Shown here: piece after piece, positions 22,641 through 34,785 of the stretch | How the letters are laid out: each line of letters opens with the position of its first letter | Position numbering within the stretch: position 1 is the stretch's first letter | DNA from: Prosopocoilus inquinatus | Taxonomy: Eukaryota; Arthropoda; Insecta; Coleoptera; Lucanidae | Direction of reading: 5' to 3' | DNA: 64,000 bases | Assembly: GCA_036172665.1 (NCBI GenBank) | Contig: CM069872.1 | Location: 43,634,101-43,698,100 of the forward strand | The notes under the pieces: generated by a model | Told to the model about the DNA's origin: nothing | Seen by the model: the letters and a program-made list of their open reading frames with translations, nothing else | Databases searched by the model: none | Translations under genes and position numbers: made by a program

Positions 22641-22866
22641 AGATCAAAAAACAACCTGTAAAAGTTTTAATTTCAAGGATAATTTTATTGAACAGATAAA
22701 ACAGCAACATCCTATGATCGCTGCCCCAAACACTGCTGAAACAGCTGTACAGAGGCTGTTCGAGATTTTCACAGCAATCAACAACGAGTTGCAACAAAAT
22801 TTTGATAATTTTACTAATAAAAGATTTAAAAATTTAACCGGACGGTATACAGTATTCATCCAGGTA
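22640..22866 (+). other. unidentified coding-like segment without start codon
   Basis: A frame open for about 78 codons includes NFIEQIKQQHPMIAAPNTAE, AVQRLFEIFTAINNELQQNF and NKRFKNLTGRY before a stop. The composition is protein-like, but there is no splice-site support. The right part overlaps an inverted repeat (22819-22921, arms around aaatttaaccgg / ccagttaaa). It could be a decayed transposon ORF. Not recognised. Confidence 0.25.
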
Positions 22867-24010
22867 TAGTGAAATTTTTTTCCAATTTGAATACTGTCCA
22901 GTTAAAGTTTAAAAACTTTTATGTACAATTCGACAATTAAGAGTCGACTTCAATGATAGTTTTACTACAGCTACTGTTCCTAAAGAAATAATGTTGTGTT
23001 TAAAGTTGCATAGCGTTTATAAAAGTCCAGCTTAAAATAGTAAATTCTACAATTTAGTTTGAACATTTCATGTTGGGTCATTAAATTAATTCAAGAAGCG
23101 TCCGTAATTCAGGAAAAACTCCAAAAGATACATTTTTAATGCCAAAGTTAACACCTTTTTAACTCATGTTTTTATTCGGGTGAACGCTTTTAATCTACAG
23201 AGAGAGAAATACTCTTTTCTTGCTCCTTAAGATTCCGGTTGTATTTACTAGAAATTAAGACCGGCGAGCTCTTCAGGAAACTTCCGATCTCTCATATAAA
23301 AGTTTATATTTCATCTTGTGCTAATATCGTTACGTCCTCCGCCGGAATAAGTTTCGGATGCGCGAGGATATTTCTTCATTTTCCGCTTCGGCGACGCCAT
23401 AAAATATTTGTATTCATGGACGCTAATTAAAAGATATTAGTACTTTAAAAAAGTTCTGCTTTTACTGCGCAATTATGCAAACGAACGGCAATATGCCTTA
23501 ATTATTTCCAGATTACAAAAGCGTCGAGCACTGCCAGAATCGCGTCTCAAAAAAAAAAGAAAGAGAAAAATTACTACCCTGTCATTCGCTTTTATGAACT
23601 ACGCCCTGAAACCTTCTAATTGCAACGCCTTGATTAAAAAGGAAACTAAGGGGAACCTTCACCTGCAATAAATTTTTTAACGAATTCATCCAAAAAACAA
23701 AGAGCCCTTTGTAACAAGGATTGAAAATTTAGGCCGTTCGATGCTCAAAATTTGTTTACGTGTGTCCGGATACGAATAGGTCCGAATTTATATTGGCAAA
23801 GTTTGATGAGAAAAGCTTTTTCAAGACAGCAAAGTAAATAACGTGAAACAGCCTCGACTTTCGGTCTTCATCCGGGGGGTTGTAATTATACTGACGTTAA
23901 AAGTACGCTAGCCCACAATTAATGTCGGTTTTATTCTTTTATTTAGCTGGTAAACGTGCATGAAATTGAAGCTATTCGACTTCCACAAACTTACGTGGAA
24001 ATACTCGTAT

Positions 24011-25130
24011 TTAAACTGAAAATAATTTTAACTTTGAATCGGTTTGAATTTACGTAACTTTCATTTAGAGAAGGCGTTTCCAACGGGGTCGATGAAAACA
24101 TGAAAGGGGTCGATGGACCTGGGATTTGGTTAGGGCTTAAAATACCTCTAGAGGTCAATGATTCGTTGATTGGAAGTCCAATAAAGATGTCTATTTTCTA
24201 TTTCACTTCTTCATTCTCTAAAACTTATTTTTTTCTCGTTGAAAATATTAGTTATTAAATAAATCAAAAAGAGTTAAAAGATAAGATGTGAACGTCAGCG
24301 ATGGAATAATAACTATCCTTTAAAGATGAAAGATTATCATGATAGTGATGATGGTAATGTCCACGCCTGCTTCCTTTGAAAATAAATGCTTTTTTTAAGT
24401 TTTTAAAATTAGCAGTTGAGATGAGAACGTCAATGATGAAATATTTTTTCAAATTCGACTCAATTAAACTGAAAATAATTTTAACTTTGAAATGGTTTGA
24501 ATTTACGTAACTTTCATTTAGAGCAGGAGTTCCCAACGGTGTCGATGAAAACGTCAAAGGGGTCGATGGACTTATAGGGATAGCTTGACTTATAGAACTT
24601 CTAGGGGCCAATGATTCGTTGACTAGAAATCCAATAAAAATATCAATTTCTATTATTCTATGTATTTCGTTTCTCCATACTTTAAAACATATTTGTTTTT
24701 CGTTGAAAATATTAATTATTAAATAAATCCAAAAAATCAAAATAAGATGTGAACGTCAGCGATGAAGCAATAACCGTCCTCTAAAGATGAAGATGATTAT
24801 GATGGTGATGATGATAATGTCCATGCCTGCCTCTTTTAGCTTTCCCTGAAAATAATTATTTCTTTTAAGTTTTTAAAATTAGACTTTGAGATTATGAACG
24901 TCAGCGAGGAAATATTTTTTCGAATTCGACTTAAATAATTTTTCTTTGGTCAAGAGATGGCGTTCTAAATGATGACCATAATGCCTCCTATGAATCTCCT
25001 TTAGCGTTTCTTGAAAATAATATTTATCTAAAGCTGAAATTAAAAGGTGATATGGGAACGATGGGAATACGTTTTAAAATTCGATTCATAAATTTACTCT
25101 TTTGACCAAAAGATGGCGATCTAAATGATT
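24011..25130. repeat. degenerate tandem duplication, 464-bp period
   Basis: ttaaactgaaaataatttta begins at 24011 and again at 24475, and the two units match through words such as cgtaactttcatttagag, aaggggtcgatgga, caatgattcgttga and gatgtgaacgtcagcgatg. A third, shortened and more divergent copy of the unit's right half follows at about 24930-25130 (agatggcgttctaaatgat / agatggcgatctaaatgat). Non-coding. Confidence 0.75.
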
Positions 25131-25324
25131 TCTGACGCACTTTGGTTCTACATTTTCAATTTACTTTTGAAAAAAAAATAACTTTCGCCGAGAATATGTA
25201 TTATGGCGAAATCGCTTTCTTAAAGATCGATTAAGGGAACTTTCATTTTTGGACAAAAGAAGATAAATGAGCGAATGGCGCTCTGCGTACATGCCATTCA
25301 AGGTAAAACTGATATTGCATCTAG

Positions 25325-25564
25325 AAGGTTGCCTCGTTCCTACTTAAGTGTGTAGTTTGATCCTTACCCTTCCGTAAAAGCAACTCATGACGTCACATGA
25401 TACTTCTATCCGTCACAGTGAAGTAAAAAGAGTACGTTTTAATTCTGTGGTCTAATTGATCAAATAATGCAATAACCTCATTAATACGCTCAAAAGAATT
25501 CATCACGTGATGTGGCATAACGAGTTACGTACCCAAACCCTCCATTCTGGAACAAGGCAACCTT
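25325..25564. mobile_element. MITE-like element, 240 bp
   Basis: Ends aaggttgcctcgttcc and ggaacaaggcaacctt are reverse complements with one mismatch. Sub-terminal words (caactcatgacgtcac / acgtgatgtggcataacgag) are also roughly complementary. No coding content. Confidence 0.6.
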
Positions 25565-27550
25565 ATAATACACAGTCGAGCTCTACCAACCTTGCATTAC
25601 ATTTTCGATTTAATTGAAAACATAGTGATAAGAGGCTACTTAAGTTTACAATTCTAATTTTTTTATATAAATCGAAGAATTTTTTTAACAGTAAAATTTG
25701 TATTTAATATCATTTCTCTGTGTATCCATTTAAACTTACAGAATTATAGTAAAACAGTTAAGCCTGAAATAGAGGAGGCAATTGATTTATGAGATTTTTT
25801 TCTTGTTTTAGGGAGACGATGCCTTAAAACAGGTTGGCAATCCCTCATTTAGAGCTTTGCAGAACTAATAATAATAGCTCAAGATGAAGTGTTTTGATTG
25901 AAAACTTGACCAAAATTTATAAGAGGATTAATTACTGTTAAAATTAACACCAAAAATATTCATTTCTAAAAAATTAATAGAAAAATAAATAAAATGTATT
26001 TAACTTTTATGAATTTCGAAGAAAAAGAACTTCATAAAATTGATAGAGGGAGGGAGAGACAGAAGGCGTACGAGAAAGAAGGGCAGTATCTAAAATAATA
26101 AGCATGCAAAGATCATATCATCATACGAAGAGACAAGGAATAAGAGACGCAACGGATTGTATATATCTGAAACAACACCATGAATGTGAAGTATAACAAA
26201 ACTATTCTGTACAACTTTAAAATAATGGAATAAGTACGAAAATATAAATTTGTAAGCAAAGTTATAGACGTTACGATGTAAGAATAGAAAAGAGGTAACG
26301 GACAGAAGCAAAAATAAACCATTTTATTTTAATGGTGCGTAATTAAAGTGAACACCCGCTATGTATGCGAACCGGAATATATAACAATGTGGAACAAAGT
26401 GGTAGCAAACACCATAGTCCAAGTAAAACTACAAATGTTACTTTCCGCACAAGTAACCTGTAACTACTTTAAAATGGTAAATGCTGTTATGTCACTTTTC
26501 AAAATAAAGTAATTTTTAATATTTTGTTTTTGGTAAAGTGTCCAAAATGTCATACAATGTTGTACACTTATTCGAGTGGGTTTTTTAAAAAAAAATTTTT
26601 AAAGGCAAATTGGAACAAATTTCGTCTCGTAATCGTAGATTAAATTTTATTTACGCTGTCGCGCGAGAACAAGGATTAAAAAAAACCCTGGCCAGGAGAA
26701 TTACCGAAATAAAACCAACCTCGCAGCATTTGAATTACAAAGCCGCGAATTTAGTCGTCGCCCGTCATGTCTAATTAGCTGCGACTTTCCACCCCTTTTT
26801 TTTTAATTTCGCCACGCAAATCCGTCATTTCTTCGCGTTCGACGCGGATAATTGGAAAACAGGCTCCTTTCCTTTCCGCAGATTTGCACCGCACGTTAAT
26901 TAACAAACATCCGTTTCATCCCACGGAAATCGAAAAACGAATCCGAATAACTTCCAATCCAATCAATGGAGTTGTGATTCGATATGCCGGAATAAGTATT
27001 GGGCGGGGAACGTTTATTTAAAAGGGCATTTCGGTGTTTCCGACAAAACAGCCAAGGAAAAGACTTTGTTATCCTTTTATAAGTTCGTAAAGTAAGGTCG
27101 CTGTGCCGAAACGCCTTATTGGATAATATTTTCCGATGTTCCTTTGTTTTGGAAAAAATCAATTTGTGGCCTTAGGGTCCGGTTCAGATTTGAGTTATAT
27201 CTTGGGGAAATTCGGTGGCTCCGAAATGCGATTGCTTTTATTGTTTCCTTTTGCAATAAGCGGTTCACATGAATTTCTTAAATAAGTGACCTTTTGCAAA
27301 ATATTCTCAAAAATTAATATTCTATTTAATGGTGTATACCTTTTTCAATTGAATCTTCTTCCCACAATTTACGCGTTTCAATCCTTTAAGAAATCTTTTC
27401 AACTACAATTCACCGTTATTCACAAATCAGCACATGTATGATTTTTTCTTAATTCAGTTCACTTCAGAATTCTTGATGACTGACGCTTCAGTGCTTATCT
27501 CTTGCGTTGTTTAGGTAATTTCCAGTCAAGTTTGTTTCTCTTTATTTCTT

Positions 27551-29330
27551 TCTGCCTTTCCTCTTAACACTTTTCTTCTTTAAAGTTTTAGGATCATTCT
27601 GGTCGACTTCTTAAAAGCTGTCAGCGAAAACTTATTCCATCTTCATACTAATGTCCTTTCTTTTTTAAGGTCATGTGATTCTCTTCCAAACTTCAACCAA
27701 TTCAATTTTGTTGACCAGTCTGGTTAACTCTATCACTTCAATCAATCTCTTGCTCTCATTTGAATCGTCACCACTGAATGCTTTTTGGGTGCTAACAACT
27801 TTAATATTCTCAAGCTCATTTTAGGATCATTTAGGTGAAAGTTTTTTTTGCCTTTCCGCTTAACACTTTTCTTCTTCAAAGTTTTCGGATCTTTTTATTT
27901 GGTCGACTTCTTAGAAATTGTCAGCTTTCTGATAACTTTTCCGTCTACATACTGACGCCTCTTCAGTTTTAATTCCATGTGATCCTCTTCCCACTTCAAT
28001 TCAACTTTTTCATCTCTTTGTTGAGCAATCTAGCTGACTCTATCAATTCAATCATCTCTTGCTCTCATTTGTATCATAAGCACTGAATTCTTTTTGAGTA
28101 CTAACAGAATTCAATATTCTCAAGCTCGTTATTGGGTTCTTTAGGTGAAAGTTCTTTTTACTTTTCCGCTTAACACTTTTCTTCTTTAAAGTTTTCGCAT
28201 CATTCTGGTTGGCCAACTTATTAAAAATTGTCAGTTTTTTGATAACTTATTCCGTCTTCATACTGACGTCTCTTTAATTTAATGTCATGTGATCCTCTTC
28301 TCACTTCATTTCAACTTTTTAATCTCTTTGTTGGGCAATCTGGCCAACTCTATCAATTCAATTATCTCTTGCTCTCATTTGAATCATGACCACTGAATTC
28401 TTTCTGGGATTAAATATTCTCAGGCTCATTATTGGGTTCCTTAGGTGAAAGTTCTTTTTGCCTTTCCGTTTAACACTTTTCTTCTTTAAAGTTTTCGCAT
28501 CATTCTAGTTGGCTTCTTAAAAATTGTCAGCTTTCCGATAACTTATTCCGTCTTCATACTGACGTCTCTTCAGTTTTAATTCCATGTGATCCTCTTCCCA
28601 CTTCAATTCAACTTTTTCATCTCTTTGTTGGGCTATCTGGCCGACTCTATCAATTCAATCATCTCTTGCTCTCATTTGAATCATGACCACTGAATTCTTT
28701 TTGAGTACTAACAGAGTGCAATATTCTCAAGCTCATTATTGGGCTCTTTAGGTGAAAGTTCTTTTTGCCTTTCCGCTTAACACTTTTCTTCAAAGTTTTC
28801 GGATCGTTCTGTTTGGCCAATTTCTTAAAAAGTCTCAGCTTTCCGATTACTTATTCCGTCTTCGTACTGACGTCTTTTCAATTTGAATGCCATGTGATTC
28901 TCTTCCCACTTCAACTCAACTTTTTATTCTCTTTGTTGGGCAATCTGGACGACTCTATCAATTCAACCATCTATTGCTCTCATTTGAATAATGACCACTG
29001 AATTCTTTTTGAGTACTAACAGAATTCAATATTCTCAAGCTCATTATTGGGTCCTTTAGGTGAAAGTTCTTTTTGCCTTTCCGCTTAACACTTTTCTTCT
29101 TTATAGTTTTCGCATCATTCTGGTTGGCCAACTTATTAAAAATTGTCAACTTTCCGATAACTTATTCCGTCTTCATTCTGACGTATCTTCAATCTCTTTA
29201 TCGGGCAATCTGGTTAATTCTATCAATTCAATCAACTCTTCCTTTCATTTGAATCTTTTTGGATGCTTTGAGTGCTAATAGAGTTTTCAAGCTCATCATA
29301 GAGTTCTTTAAGTGAAAGCTTATTGACTGC
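27551..29330. repeat. tandem array of six units of about 300 bp
   Basis: The word gcctttccgcttaacacttt (with variants) starts near 27554, 27850, 28160, 28460, 28767 and 29075, a period of 296-310 bp. Each unit continues through ttcttctttaaagttttcg, ttattccgtcttcatactga, catgtgat(c/t)ctcttcc, ctctttgttgggcaatctgg and attgggt(t/c)ctttaggtg. The final unit is incomplete. Units differ by substitutions and small indels, so the array is old. It lies about 750 bp upstream of the second visible alkaline phosphatase exon. No conserved frame. Confidence 0.9.
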
Positions 29331-30077
29331 TTTTGATGAAATTCGATGAGTTATTTAAATCAAAACAATTACAAGTAAGTATTTGCAACAAAAAGGAAAC
29401 TCAAAGAAAAAATATTAAAATCCGACGCGAAACGTATTTTCCAACTCATCCCTTCGATTCACGCAAGTCAATCTCGTTCGTATTTCACACACGCAAACAA
29501 AATTGACGGATCCGCAGTAGAAACGGCGCCGTTATCATAAACAAGTAATAAAAGGAAGACGTAAAAGAATTTCAATAAATTTCGCCTTCTCCGCTGTTTT
29601 TATTTGTTGTTGCGTCGTTTGTCGATCGCCGAAGCGAGAAACTGAAGCGAGACGGACAGTTTCTTCGACAGTTTGTTTCCGCGATTGTCCGGTTCGGTAT
29701 TGTGTCCGTCGTACAGATAAAGCATAAAGACAAATGAGAACCTCAAAGAAAAAGCAGCACGGAAATTTATTGCGCTTCTTATTTTAGTCGCAAAGGAACT
29801 TGCAGATTGCGCAACGCAATGAAATGGGTTTTGCCCCCCCAAACAGAAAAAAAAAAATACAATTAGGATAAAATCACATTAGCTTTGAGAGTCTCTTAAA
29901 ATAATCGTCTGGTCAGAGACAGATGTCGCTTTAATTTATTAGATTAGTGCGTAAAATTATTCGCAGAGTAGTCGGGATAATAGGGATAATCCAGTGCGCC
30001 CAACGACTTTCCAAATCCATCTGTTTTCTGTTCATCCTAATAATAATAAATTAGTTCGTCCTATTTTCTCTTTGCAG

Positions 30078-30272
30078 GTGGCAGGATCGATCACGCCCAC
30101 CACTACAACAACGCCTACCGAGCTCTGGATGAAACTTTGGCAATGGAAACAGCCCTTCTGGCGGCTTTAGCTTTGGTCAATCCAACCGAAACCCTTCTGG
30201 TCTTAACCTCAGATCACTCTCACGTTCTAACAATGGGTGGACAAGCAACGCCACGGGGCCACCCCATACTTG
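30078..30272 (+). CDS. alkaline phosphatase, internal exon (second visible)
   Basis: A 195-nt exon lies between ctctttgcag and CTTG|gtaagt. Joined in phase to the previous exon it encodes GGRIDHAHHYNNAYRALDET, then a helix-rich ALALVNPTETLLVLTSDHSH and VLTMGGQATPRGHPILG. The Asp and second His of DHAHH match the zinc-1 ligands D316/H320 of human placental alkaline phosphatase, and the DH of TSDHSH matches the D357/H358 ligands. All are preserved, so the enzyme is predicted to be catalytically competent. The exon ends in phase 1. Short flanking introns are absent, which is unusual for such small exons. Confidence 0.96.
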
Positions 30273-30903
30273 GTAAGTAATCTTCCACCCCATTTTACTT
30301 GATCACCTTAGAAAATAACTTCGAGTACCTACCTACCTCTATTTAATACCTTGAGTTGAGTTGAAATAATTCACATAACTTTCGCAATGAACTCTCAAAA
30401 CAGGACAACTTTAAATTGCCGTCCGTTTTTGCGACGCGCTCTCGCATTACATTTAGACGTATACGCGCACCCAGAAGGCACTGGAAGTTTTGAATTATGC
30501 TTCTTGTTTACGTACTGCGCGTTCCCTTGTAAATTCCATATTTATATCCGTGAAAGTTGTCCTATTTTCATGCAAATACGAAGCCGAACAACTTGGCATC
30601 TGTTTTATGTGGAATAATATAAAAAAAAAAAAACTAGCACTCAACAAATACTTCTTCCGGATGAATTACTTTTTTTGTTATGGTTATTTGTGGTCGAGAT
30701 ATTTCTTCAGGTTTTAAAAGAATTTATTCAAGTTGTAACAAAAAAAAACATAATTTTCCATATCTGTTCCGTTACTCACCATTAGTTAATTAGCTTATCA
30801 ACTGAAAAATTCTCTTGCAAGTTGTAAACAAAGTAAAGTAAAGTTTAATTGATAAGTTGATGCTGCTAGTAAGGCAAACAATTTACGTCAAGTGATTTTT
30901 CTG

Positions 30904-31010
30904 CAGGATAATGCGTCAGCACGTGTTACAAAACCCGTGAAAGACACTGTTAGAGTTTGATTGAGAAGTTCTTCAGACTTGGCCTCAAGGGATTCCACCT
31001 TCTCTGTTCC
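30904..31010 (+). pseudogene. mariner-type transposase fragment (C-terminal)
   Basis: The plus-strand reading FLQDNASARVTKPVKDT, followed after a frame change by a stop-broken EVLQ, resembles the 'FLQDNARPHVAKPVKETL..WEVL' block holding the third catalytic Asp of mariner transposases. About 35 codons remain. The neighbouring mariner remnant is on the opposite strand, so the two are separate insertions or an inverted pair. Confidence 0.45.
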
Positions 31011-31059
31011 GCGCTACACTCGCCCGATCTTTTAGAGTTTTCTAATTAGTTCTGAACAT

Positions 31060-31590
31060 GGATTGGTCAGTGGATCTCTTCTGTTTCGGCCAAAAATGGC
31101 GATGACTTCTTCTTGCTTGATGCTTGATGTAAATATGCCATTTTTCCATGTTTGGACACAAATTGAAACCGCAGGGCCAAATTTGGAGAATAGATGGATG
31201 AGGAAGCAATTTTTTTTAATCTGTGATGGTTACCCAACGAGGTCCTAAGTCGTAGCACTCTCAGGGCCTCAGGAATTGGTAATTTAGTAAGTTTTTTTGA
31301 AGTAATTATGAGGCCGTTTTCTCAGTAATTTAGCTTCAAATTAACCAAATGAAGCGCATGATTATCTTTTCTTTGCCCAATATTGGAATCAAAAAAATGT
31401 GATGGTTATGACCTTTTCGGTCGATGGAACCGTCTTCGCCGTCTTTAAAGTTCGGTGAATTTGACTATTCTTTAATTTCTGGCAAGTAATTTTGGATCCA
31501 CGTTTCGTCAACAATATTGAAGTACCCACTATTGTCCTATATTGCCTCCATTGGGATCCCATAAAGCAAACCGGTACCTCCCCACCCATT
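31060..31590 (-). pseudogene. mariner-type transposase pseudogene
   Basis: On the minus strand: NIVDETWIQNYLPEIKE (about 31460-31515, the DETW first catalytic Asp), then AKTVPSTEKVITITFFDSN (31385-31445) matching the 'KVM.TVFWDS' block with the second Asp, and further on YSPNLA and EEVIAIF (about 31100-31200) matching the C-terminal 'YSPDLAP...EEVIA'. Multiple stops and frameshifts show it is dead. The N-terminal helix-turn-helix region was not recognised further upstream at 31600-32400. Confidence 0.6.
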
Positions 31591-32331
31591 TTGGTTTCTG
31601 GTCATCAAGTTACCCAGTCTAGAGATTTCTCTGACTGAGTAGACCTGATTAAATAAACTTACGGAAATTTCTAAAAAAATTGTTTTGGTATTTCATGTTT
31701 GCCCGAGCTTCGTGAACGGGTCAAGCCTCAACTTCATAAACCACATGAAATTATTTTTCGTCAATATAGCTTACGGCAGCGTTCGATACCTTTTTTTCAT
31801 TGGAGAGACTGTGTGGAAAAGGAATTCTGATTTGTCTAATGCTTGTAAAGCCTCTCTAGAAAATTGCCTTCCAAATACAGGCCGTGGAAGGTTTCCAAAG
31901 TACTACCAATGTTGGTTTAGCAACTTGAGAACTTGTCTGGAAACAATTTGGTAATTTTAATATCAGCAAGAATCTCAAGGAAAATTCTGTGACTTCCTCT
32001 GTAACGTTTTCGTGGTTACATTTGAAACCAAATTGAAATTCCTAACTCCTCAGAATACTCCTGGTGTAAAATCTGCGTGTTGTAAAAGCCGACTAAAAGT
32101 ATTCTCATGAATCTTCGGAAACACTCCATCCTTTTGCTTTCGAGCATTCGTACTTAGGTGTTGTAGATTGGTCCAATGCATTGGTTGAACCACTGTTTTT
32201 TTCTGCCACGCGTTGATGATGATTCAAAAAAATCTGTTTTGTGTGTTTGCGTCGTAAATCCTTTGGTATTGTTGTCAGTAGTTTTTGAGAAATTGAACTG
32301 CATCAGGCTGGGTCTGAATTATACATACAAA

Positions 32332-32645
32332 TCATTCACGATCTTTTGGCACTTTAGTAGGCCATGTTTTTCTTTTCGTCGTTACGTGCATGTAATTTGA
32401 TACAAATCGAAATTCGACAAGTCAAGAATTGTAATAATGAGAGTGTTAACGATTTGGAAGAATACTTATAATGGTAAGATTAAAAAAATATATATAATTC
32501 ACGTCATTTAGCAATGGGAGTTCCGATCTTCAGAAACAATAATCATGAAATTTTAACGGAATTTGACGTCCACATTTTTTTAGTGATACCAACAAAAATA
32601 TCATCCTAACATGGCCTACTCTGAATGCCAAAAGATCGTGAACGG
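32332..32645. mobile_element. inverted-repeat element, 314 bp
   Basis: Left ttcacgatcttttggcac...taggccatgtt and right aacatggcctactctgaatg...ccaaaagatcgtgaac are reverse complements over about 37 bp with five mismatches. Interior is non-coding. The ends could belong to a Tc1/mariner-type MITE. Confidence 0.6.
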
Positions 32646-33505
32646 AAGGTAGATGATTATTTTCACTTCATTTTTTTGCATACTTCTGGTTGGTTACGGT
32701 TGAATTACAATTATAACAGAGAGAATCAAGGACTTATATTCATGTTTTGTTTCTTATGCAACGAAATTAGGGCGCATTCTGTAACTTTTTAATGGGCTGT
32801 TAAAATTTAGAGGTCCTTTAAAATTTAAAATACAGTTCTATGGTTGGTTGTTACCGTAGCAACAAAATCTAACAGCCCTTTAAATTTAAGGGTTTTGATA
32901 CAGAACAGGGCCCTACTACCTACTAAATTCCCAGTCAAGATACTTGTCCAGATATGGGGCAAACCTATATTAATCATGTTAATCATCAGTGTCAAAGAAA
33001 TTCTTCAGCCAACCCTTTTGCACGCGTACATTTAATTAAAAGCACACGATATCCACACACGCGCGTGGTTTATCCTTGTTCGTGTCACGTACTTTCCTAG
33101 TGTTCATGCAAATTTTTGTTGGGCCAACACGCGTAACTTTACCAAATCTCTGATACGGTTGGGGCTGGTGTGAATTTATGCTCGCCTGTGCGAGCGTAAA
33201 GAACTAATCGTGACGTCTGATTATGAAAATAACGCCGGAAATATCGGGCCATGCGACGTGTCAAAACGAGGTAATGTGAAGGCGTAGATTAGATTCTTAA
33301 CCCAGAAATTTATTTATTTTATTTTTTTTGGAGGGATTCGATTTATAAAGACATTTTTTTAGCGCAAGAGTTATGCTGGAGGTTCTGGTTAAAAAAAAAT
33401 ATGGTGCAACGCATCTTCAAAATGGAACAGGATAGTAATGTAATGACAATAAAACGTATTGAATAGGAATACTTAATAACTACAGTTAAGAAATTACTTC
33501 TTTAT

Positions 33506-33540
33506 CTTATAATTATAATAATTATAATAATTATAATAGC
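33506..33540. repeat. (TAATAAT)-type microsatellite
   Basis: Repeats of ttataataa over about 35 bp. Confidence 0.8.
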
Positions 33541-33589
33541 AGTGTTATGACAGTCTAATTTATTGTCTGCTACTATACTGAAAGTTTAG

Positions 33590-33760
33590 TTTGAGTTGTA
33601 TTGGGCGCCAATTTATATTGTCTTGTTCGGGAGTTAACGTCACGCCAATTTATTTGCAGTGTATTGGGCTGGCTCTTTTAACTGGGCGCCAATTACTGTC
33701 CGTTAATTAATTACACCAACCGACGATTCACTGGGGTTGTAGTTCGTAAGTCAGTATTTA
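33590..33760 (-). other. possible LTR-retrotransposon remnant
   Basis: The minus-strand word aattggcgccca occurs twice (33601-33612 and 33685-33696), resembling an LTR end followed by a TGGCGCC primer-binding core. The flanking DNA toward 34100 has no coding frame and its LTR limits are unclear. Weak evidence. Confidence 0.25.
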
Positions 33761-34142
33761 TTTACCTGTGGGTGATTGTCTTTGTTCTTCTTGTCATCTT
33801 AAACATAGCAACCTTGCTTTATAAGTCTGACATTTTTACTTTCTCTTAACCTGATTTTCCTTTTTCTTTTTATGTTCGATCTTACAGCAATACGCTATCG
33901 TATTCTAATTATAAAGATTTGGAATCTATATTTCTCAGTGTATTCTTGAGATCTTTTTTAATCGTTTTGGATCAAAAGTAGGTTCTTAATTGATTGTAAA
34001 AATCCTGATTCTTATCATTATTTTTGTGATTTCTTATTTAGATAAACATAAAGATACTTTATTAAATTAGAACTCATATCGGGGCTTGAGTAATTGAAAA
34101 ACACATATGAAACATATGCTGCTAGCTTATATAATATAAGCA

Positions 34143-34415
34143 TTAGTCAGCTTGCAAAAGATCAAGAAATGAGATTATACTAGGGTATGACGTCAAAAAA
34201 AGAACAAGCTTGCAGTGCACTGTTTTACAAAACGCAAAATACCGTTGAATCAGCGGTGAGTCATGAAAAAGCTTCATACGTTGTCCTAATAATTCAATTC
34301 TACGAAGGTTAGCTTTAGCAATCCACGTCACACCAGATCTTAATATATACGATAAGAGAAGAAAGCTCTCGGAGTTCCGAATATGACCGAATGCGGTCCG
34401 ATTATAATTGAACAT
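34143..34415 (-). pseudogene. LINE ORF2 fragment, C-terminal to the polymerase
   Basis: A 90-codon minus-strand frame reads FGHIRNSESF, LLLSYILRSGVTW and ANLRRIELLGQRMKLF. This matches the general pattern of Jockey/CR1-like elements after the reverse transcriptase ('LGFIKRNS.F....LY..LVRS.LEY.S.VW......I..IE..Q..F'). It is short, and neither the polymerase nor a poly-A tail is present. Confidence 0.4.
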
Positions 34416-34731
34416 CGTCCCTAATTAGACATCTGCGTTTTGATTGGAGCATTAGAGGAAGCTAGCGACGTTACGTCACTTACCGACACGTTAACTTTTA
34501 GCGACATGAATTGGAATTGGGGTGTTAGTCTTTTTAACATGCGCCTTAAATTTCTTCGCCGTAAAGTTTTCAAAATTTAAAATTTATTCCATCAGTCAAT
34601 TTTCCTGATTTAATTTAAACAAAGTGTAACTAAGAAGGATTCACGACCGGCGAGTTTGAATAAAGTGTCATTGTTGCTTAAAATTTAGCAGCTAACAAAA
34701 GTCCTTAGAAGTAAATTGATTTTTATTGATA

Positions 34732-34785
34732 TTCATTTCTCTCTTTCAAATTCTATTCATTTCTCTCTTTCAAATTCTAGTTTCA
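34732..34785. repeat. 24-bp tandem duplication
   Basis: attcatttctctctttcaaa(ttct) is repeated twice in direct tandem. Confidence 0.8.

Larger units (their letters stand above)
10758..30077 (+). other. alkaline phosphatase intron, 19.3 kb
   Basis: It is bounded by gtgagt and ctttgcag, with matching phase on both sides. It is filled with nested mobile elements annotated separately. Stretches 14100-14898, 17705-19700, 22925-24010, 25565-27550 and 29331-30077 hold no gene or repeat I can support. Part of 26640-27170 is richer in CpG than the rest. Confidence 0.85.

Noticed and set aside
27551..29330. Short frames in the tandem array
   Set aside because: They are not kept between units, so they are chance frames.
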